Positions 58,652 through 64,000 of a stretch of DNA of 64,000 nt are shown one piece after another (position 1 is the stretch's first letter; each line of letters starts with the position of its first letter). Under the pieces are notes generated by a model. That model did not search any database. It had not been told where the DNA came from and saw only the letters and a list, made by a program, of their open reading frames with translations. The DNA is taken from contig LATX02000154.1 in assembly GCA_001466705.2 (NCBI GenBank), forward strand, positions 310,001-374,000. The letters run 5' to 3'. The position numbers and the translations under genes were made by a program. The stretch comes from Moniliophthora roreri. Its lineage: Eukaryota; Basidiomycota; Agaricomycetes; Agaricales; Marasmiaceae.

Positions 58652-58963
58652 TTGTCATTTGACATTCAAGTTTTGCTGCATACAAGCAAGTTCCGAAAGA
58701 GTGATAGCTTATTGAAGAAAATCAAGCATGACTTGCGAGATATTGCCCAGGTGGTGCCGATCGCGACTGGATTTGACTCGGCAGGGTGGTGTCCGAATAT
58801 ATGGACTGAGGTCCACGAAGACTTTTCTCACGTGCCCTTTCACCGGGCGTCGGAGCTGGAACTGAGCCGCGAGCGCGATTTGAGCGCGATCCCTCTGTCA
58901 ACCTTCATCACCGCAACGGATTCCATGCCTTGTTCTCATGGATGGATACTTATAGATCTTTGA
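58652..58963 (+). CDS. Hypothetical small protein
   Basis: A 103-residue frame (FDIQVLLHTSKFRKSDS, IATGFDSAGWCPNIWTEVHE, then ATDSMPCSHGWILIDL). There is no family match by eye. The composition is plausible for a protein, but there is no conservation evidence. It lies between a remnant on the other strand and the membrane-protein gene. Confidence 0.25.
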   Translation: MSFDIQVLLHTSKFRKSDSLLKKIKHDLRDIAQVVPIATGFDSAGWCPNIWTEVHEDFSHVPFHRASELELSRERDLSAIPLSTFITATDSMPCSHGWILIDL

Positions 58964-58964
58964 A

Positions 58965-59640
58965 TCAAGCATAGAAGCCATTCAAATTAGTGAGTCGGAC
59001 TACGCTGTTTGTGGCCAAAGTCAGAGGCCGTGATCGTGCTTTTGATTATTATGATTGAATTCTACTTCTATCATTTGCAAGATATTGACAACCGATGTAC
59101 TAATTTTTAGACGGTTTGGTGGGGGCTAAGAAAATGGTCGAGCTTTGATGACGAGTAGAGTGAGTCCTTAATGATCCCAAGTATGTGGCGGCTGACGAGC
59201 GTTGTCATTGGGTGGACCACGAGGTTAGGCTACTATTAGAAGATGGCTTCTATTTGTGCCTTGTCTGTAGAGCAGATTGTATTGTGGGGAAATGCGAATA
59301 ATAACGGGCGGCTACTCTCTACAATGATGTTCGTAACAATCGACTTTTCGTGTGGGCCATATACTGCACTGGGAATGGGGCTATTAGAATACTTCAATAC
59401 GGGTACGTGATCATCTCCTGGGCCTGATGTTCGATATTGATTCTTTGATTGATTCTTGCTTTTCGAAGTTTTTCAGGGACTCCCGAAGTGAGGTACTCCG
59501 GAATTTACCGATCATATTGAGGCCATTAGTGCGGGTCGTTAGGTGGTTTGCTCATCGCTCGAGACCTGTCGAGTTTTATTCTTGAAGAGATGAAATCTTG
59601 GAGCTCGGAAGCGTACACCCTTCCTTCCTCAGACCAAAAA
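58965..59640. other. Intergenic region
   Basis: No gene or motif was recognised. It includes the promoter of the DUF6534-like gene. Confidence 0.35.
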
Positions 59641-59641
59641 G

Positions 59642-61714
59642 ATGGCTGATCATTCTCCGCCCACTGTTCACCTCGACCTGGGAGACACATTTGGGGCTGT
59701 CCTGATAGCAGTAAATATCTCATCTTGGTGCGTATGCTATCGTTGCCTTCCTGTCTTGAGCCGCTTTCTAAGCACACTCTTGACATTTACAGCCTCTACG
59801 GTGTTACTTGTCTTCAAACATGGTACTATTTCCGGAACTATGAAGACCGCTGGCTGCTTCGAGTCACTGTGAGTTCCTTGCCTCCTTGCGTAGCAGATAT
59901 TGCTGATGACCCATAAATTCAGGTTCTAGCTATTCTGTTCGTGAACTTTCCCTTACCGGCAATCACATGGTGTGACCTGGATATACCTTCTTGAATCCCC
60001 AGAGTGCTGGAAACAATTCATGCCATTTTGGCCATGCATGTCGTGTATCATTTCCTAATTCTGAACTTCGACCATCCGCTCGCATTGTTAAGGGATATCT
60101 GGTGAGTCGCATTCGTATCGTCCAATTTCAAAGCTTATAATCTCCCAGGAGTGCTATCGTGAGTGTGAGCCATTGGGTAACTCATTGGTAGCTGAACGAA
60201 TCGAAAAGTTTGTCATACCTGTAACAGTAAGACTTCGTCAGGATATTCGTCATGTCGAGAGCTGATACTTAACAACTTATAGACTGCAACTAACACTATC
60301 GTACACTTGTTCTATATTGGCCGAATTTACAAGCGTAAGCGTTATGACCAGCTTACCACGGTCCACACCAGCAGAACTGAAACGTCCAAAGTTAGCCATA
60401 AGAGAGATTGGTGGACACCCGCGACACTCGTGAGTGAGAGCCTCCTTTGCTGCGTGCTAGTTTATGATTAAAATTTTTCCCTCAGTGCATCTTGAAGGTC
60501 GTTCAAATCGGTATGTATTTAGCTCTCATTGATCGAAAGTGACCTGATCGTAGAGACGGGATTCGAAGTACTTTCCATCAGTGCGTATTCTTCTTGTCGT
60601 CTCACCTCATTTCCATAACTGATCAATATTTTCAATCAGTGGTTACAATTAGAGCGTGGGTATCTTTAGCGACTGATCTGGAAGCATGGATTCTGATGAG
60701 AACCGCAGAACCCAAATAAACAATTTCACGCTTATCGCCGACAACGAGCGATTGATGGTGTGCCGCTTCATCTCGCTTCATATCTGACTGATTCGAGACA
60801 AGAATCGGGTGCAGACAATGTGCATCACAGCGCTTTCATTTACCGCCGCCGTGGACATGATCTGTGCCACAGCATTGTCTTATTATCTGCACTCGAACCG
60901 TTCAGGTATCCAGCGGTGTGTAATTTACGAACGTCAAAATGGTCCACATATTTCTAACCTCCATCTACTCACTAGCTCAGACACGCTCATCAACAAGCTT
61001 ATCATCCATTCCATAAACAATGGGGCGTTGACTAGGTATGTTTTATCATTTTGTTGTGCGAGCCGATCAGTGTCACTGAGGCCACGCTTAGCCTGGCCAG
61101 TATCTCCGTTGTCATCGTCGTGCGTCGCCTCCTGGATGCATGCTTAGATACCTAGCATTACACATTTTCCAGATGGCTCCGAAGCCGAAGAATCTCTTAT
61201 ACCTTGCCATTTTTGAGGTTGTCGGTAACTGTACGGTTTATCATAGAGGATCACCCTCGTCCTGCTGACTGCACTATAACAATTCAGTGTACGCGAATTC
61301 ATTACTGTCGACGTAAGTCCCTCGATTATGGTCTTCTATAACTCAATAACTGTTGTCCTGCAGGCTGAACTCGCGGAAATCGCAAGGACAATCATCATTA
61401 CCTATCAAGTTTGATTCCTCGAATCAAAGCTTTGGGACTCTAAGGCCTATGAGTGTCATCAGATCGACAGGTACTGGGGATACTCGCATTAAGGATATTT
61501 CGAAGGTACAGTCCTTTCGCCTAACCAACGCTTTCCGTGGTGGTCTGAGATACTCCTAGTCGCCCGTCCAAGTCTTCGTTGAAACGCGGTCAGATATGCA
61601 TGTTGAACAGGATTTGGTATGTAAAAACTTCCATTGAAGAATCTGGGGCTAATGATGCCGTTTAAGGAGCTGCTAGAGATGAAAGTGAATGGACATCCGG
61701 GAACTTCAAGTTAA
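59642..61714 (+). CDS. DUF6534-type multi-pass membrane protein
   Basis: Role unknown; the family is widespread and amplified in Agaricomycetes. Many small exons can be joined: 59642-59727, 59793-59868, 59923-59936 (14 nt), 60003-60101, 60149-60162 (14 nt), and others up to the final exon ending at TAA 61712-61714. Family landmarks in order are LDLGDTFGAVLIAVNISSCL, YGVTCLQTWYYFRNYEDRWL, ETIHAILAMHVVYHFLI, then HLFYIGRIYK. The fifth to seventh segments follow, with DMICATALSYYLHSNRSGIQ, TDTLINKLIIHSINNGALT and YANSLLSTLNSRKS. The cytosolic tail contains SPVQVFVETRSDM. Several hydrophobic helices are expected. Exon limits between 60200 and 60760 are the least certain. Confidence 0.8.
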
Positions 61715-63060
61715 TCGCTCAGACGTCAGTGTTATTTCATGTAGGGCACATACAAGCTATATGGATTAATTTCTGGGCGTTACAAAATAGACGCTCGCCA
61801 TAACACTCTTTCATTGAGGCGTTGGTGAGACGTGAAGTGACTGTCTGAAGTGACGTGTAATAGCAGATCTCGTTAAGACAAACTCTGTACGTCGTGTTTA
61901 GGAGCAGTGATGGAGTGGGTCAACCCACGGACGCATCAGTAGAGTGTGGGAACTGATTAATACTGATTCCGCCTGAAGCACGGGGTCCGGCATCGATCAT
62001 CATTCTCAGCGACGACGAGGAGCGGTGAAAAACAATAATGGGGCCTTACTGGATGTTGAAGGTATGCCACTTGCATTCGTTCAATGTAATAAACAATTTA
62101 ACACTCACTAGGTACCCACTATTACTGAAATGTTGTGGCCCCCCACCAATTTTGTCTTCTAGACCTTTAGAGCATGTTGGTAGTGAGTCTATCATGTTGC
62201 GCTCCTTATATTCACTTCAGACCATCCATCTAGTCTGCTCCCAGGAGCTTTCCTTTGCGCGGCGGGCGCCGTCGCACCGGAGACACGCAAGTCTCGTCGT
62301 TGGCGCGGAGCCTCGAGGACAACTCACAGATGGATTCTATCAGCCTTTATGCATCTATTGAAGGCATGAGCAATCTCTTCCTTGTGTAATACGATGACTT
62401 CCCCGTATTTCGCAGGCAGGAGTGATTTCCGGGAGGCAAATCACAGATATCGCCCAGTTTAGTGGTCCTACTTTACGAGGAATTGATTGACAATATTTTG
62501 CAACTTAGCAACCTAGAGATTAGAGGTCTTTCGGAGAAACCCTGGGTTCTGCTCTTGGCTTCCGCCATTATCTACAATCTGATACACCATGCTACTGGCA
62601 TCATGCCCTGAGGCACAGAGCGATGTTTTCTAATAAGGCTGTTGTTGCAGGAAACCCGCTTCTTACCAACAAACAGTATTCAACTTCATCAATACCTTAT
62701 GCATAAAGGAAACGACATAGACCCACAACTTAATGGAAAAGGATCCTTTGGAACCTCGCATCTCGTCAAATATCCCCACAATCATGGATGAAACGCCGCC
62801 TGGAGTTGGGCGTCCAGCGCCGTTTCAAGTTGTATGAGTCTCGGCAAGCAAATCAAGACAGTTCGAGTACAGTTTCCGTCCCCTATATCCCTGGCGGACG
62901 TCGACAAAAGGGAGATAAGGCTTGTCAGGCTCAGATGGGTACCAATGTCGCTACCACCAACTCCTCAAATAAATAGATTTCCCATCAGACTTCGTGGTTC
63001 TGGGCGGGTTTCATCCGAGCTGAAACCGCTGATTCAATATCAATCGTTTAAATTTGCGGG
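61715..63060. other. Unassigned region between the membrane protein and the terpene-synthase remnant
   Basis: Several short plus-strand frames exist (62038-62361, 62788-62976, 62834-63064), some with candidate introns (62065-62111). None shows a family motif. It may include decayed 5' exons of the following pseudogene. Confidence 0.3.
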
Positions 63061-63068
63061 ATAGAAGA

Positions 63069-64000
63069 ATGTATCCTTCAACTAAACCTCACAGCAACAT
63101 GCCTATCGACGTCTCTGTAGCTTTACAAAATTTCTGCACGTTCTCTGCTGTCATGCACGTTGAAGAGCCACAAATCGCCGCTACCCAGCGTAAAATTCGC
63201 AAGGTTTTCCAGCCTTATATGCTCAAATCACTGCATGCACGGCATTACTCTGAAGGGCCCCACGGAAACGTATACGCCATGACCTTTTACCAGGGACCTA
63301 TTGAACGAGCCATGCTCTCCGCTGAGCTTCTCGGGGAGTTATAGTTGTATGACGGTGCGTTCATTCCTCCTCGTGTACATTCCGATCTAACGTTTCCATT
63401 CAGATGTAACAGAAGCTCTACCGCGAGAACGAGCCGGCCTAGAACACGAAATAGCAGAACACGGTAGCCTGACCTCTCGCGTCGAGGTCAAATCGTGCAT
63501 GGCCAATTACTTTCGGGACCTCGCTGGTCGAATGATGACGCTGGATCTTGAGGGTGCTCCATTCCTGATTGGCCAGCTTCATCAGCATTTTTCTGAATAT
63601 GACAAGAGGTCGGCGGTATATGAGACGATGGAGGATTATATGAACGTTTAGGACTTTTAAATGTCGGGTTTAGGTTCATGCCTTTCTCTCGTTCTCGTTG
63701 TTTATGCCCAGCCCAGCAAACTCATGCATCCATTCGTATGTGCAGAATAAAGGTCGTTGCGACGCAATGGTGCCACTCTATCTACTTGACCGATGAAGAG
63801 AATGTTCTCTGCCAAGACCTTTATGCCTCGGCAAGTCGGGCGTTGGCCCTGAGCAACGATTACTGGTCAATGAACGTCGAGAAGAGAACGATGTAGACGA
63901 AGACGTTCCGATACCGAATGCCGTTTCGGTCATTATGAGGCAGTATGGTATGAAGGAGAAAGACGCAAAGCTTTTGCTCAAGGGCATGATTGTTGAAGAG
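63069..64000 (+). pseudogene. Class I terpene-synthase-like pseudogene, cut by the window edge
   Basis: Homolog of fungal terpene cyclases of the type that may be fused to prenyltransferases. The first part (HARHYSEGPHGNVYAMTFYQ, ERAMLSAELLGEL) ends in an in-frame TAG at 63342-63344, where relatives usually have Trp. The metal-binding LYDDVTEALP is then assembled across an intron at 63355-63404. The frame runs on to TMEDYMNV and breaks near 63650. After a likely intron to about 63747, ENVLCQDLYASASRALALSN continues into DYWSMNVEK, which is the NDxxSxxxE (NSE) triad. About 10 nt later the frame shifts again. The last 100 nt (PNAVSVIMRQYGMKEKDAKL) are in a new frame. So both metal-binding motifs survive but the gene carries one nonsense and at least two frame changes. 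Confidence 0.75.

Noticed and set aside
1..64000. CRISPR array, bacterial operon or prophage features
   Set aside because: No regularly spaced direct repeats, Shine-Dalgarno sites or phage genes were seen. Introns and retrotransposons show a fungal nuclear genome.
1..64000. tRNA and rRNA genes
   Set aside because: None was recognised by eye. A tRNAscan-type search was not possible, so absence is not proven.

Overview
The window is nuclear DNA of a filamentous basidiomycete, most likely Agaricomycetes. The evidence is short GT-AG introns of about 47-60 nt and dense small exons. The genes also fit: an Aurora kinase, a Hos3-type deacetylase, an F-box protein, a phi-like GST, a DUF6534-type membrane protein and a class I terpene-synthase relative. 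Chromodomain Ty3/gypsy and Tc1-like elements are present. The species cannot be named from sequence alone. No rRNA, tRNA or CRISPR was recognised.

Layout. 1-5275 is a Ty3/gypsy retrotransposon on the minus strand, nearly intact. Head to head with it at 6050-10347 is an older, CpG-depleted, broken copy on the plus strand. 10348-18800 is an AT-rich repeat graveyard with LTR-like fragments in both orientations and two broken Tc1-like transposase remnants. 18800-49500 is a duplicated array built from two unknown multi-exon gene families, all on the minus strand. Family B has three copies (18.8-21.2, 29.4-31.7, 40.75-43.9 kb). Family A has six full or partial copies (24.0-26.7, 28.8-29.2, 33.2-34.95, 37.0-39.5, 44.2-46.3, 46.9-49.5 kb). 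Only the last A copy is intact, and only the first B copy is close to intact. A BTB/POZ-type gene remnant lies inside the array at 35.8-36.85 kb, and a 1-kb inverted-repeat element interrupts the third B copy.

49.5-64 kb is ordinary gene-rich, CpG-normal DNA. Aurora kinase (+) and Hos3-like deacetylase (-) are convergent. An F-box protein (-) and a GST (+) are divergent. A DUF6534-like membrane protein (+) follows. The window ends inside a terpene-synthase-like pseudogene (+).

Themes. CpG content changes abruptly in blocks: it is low at about 5.3-20.97, 27.6-31.5 and 37.4-43.95 kb and normal elsewhere. This fits old cytosine-methylation decay. Both gypsy copies keep the same candidate -1 frameshift signal between gag and pol. 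The duplicated array also holds a probable local misassembly around a single N at 22990.
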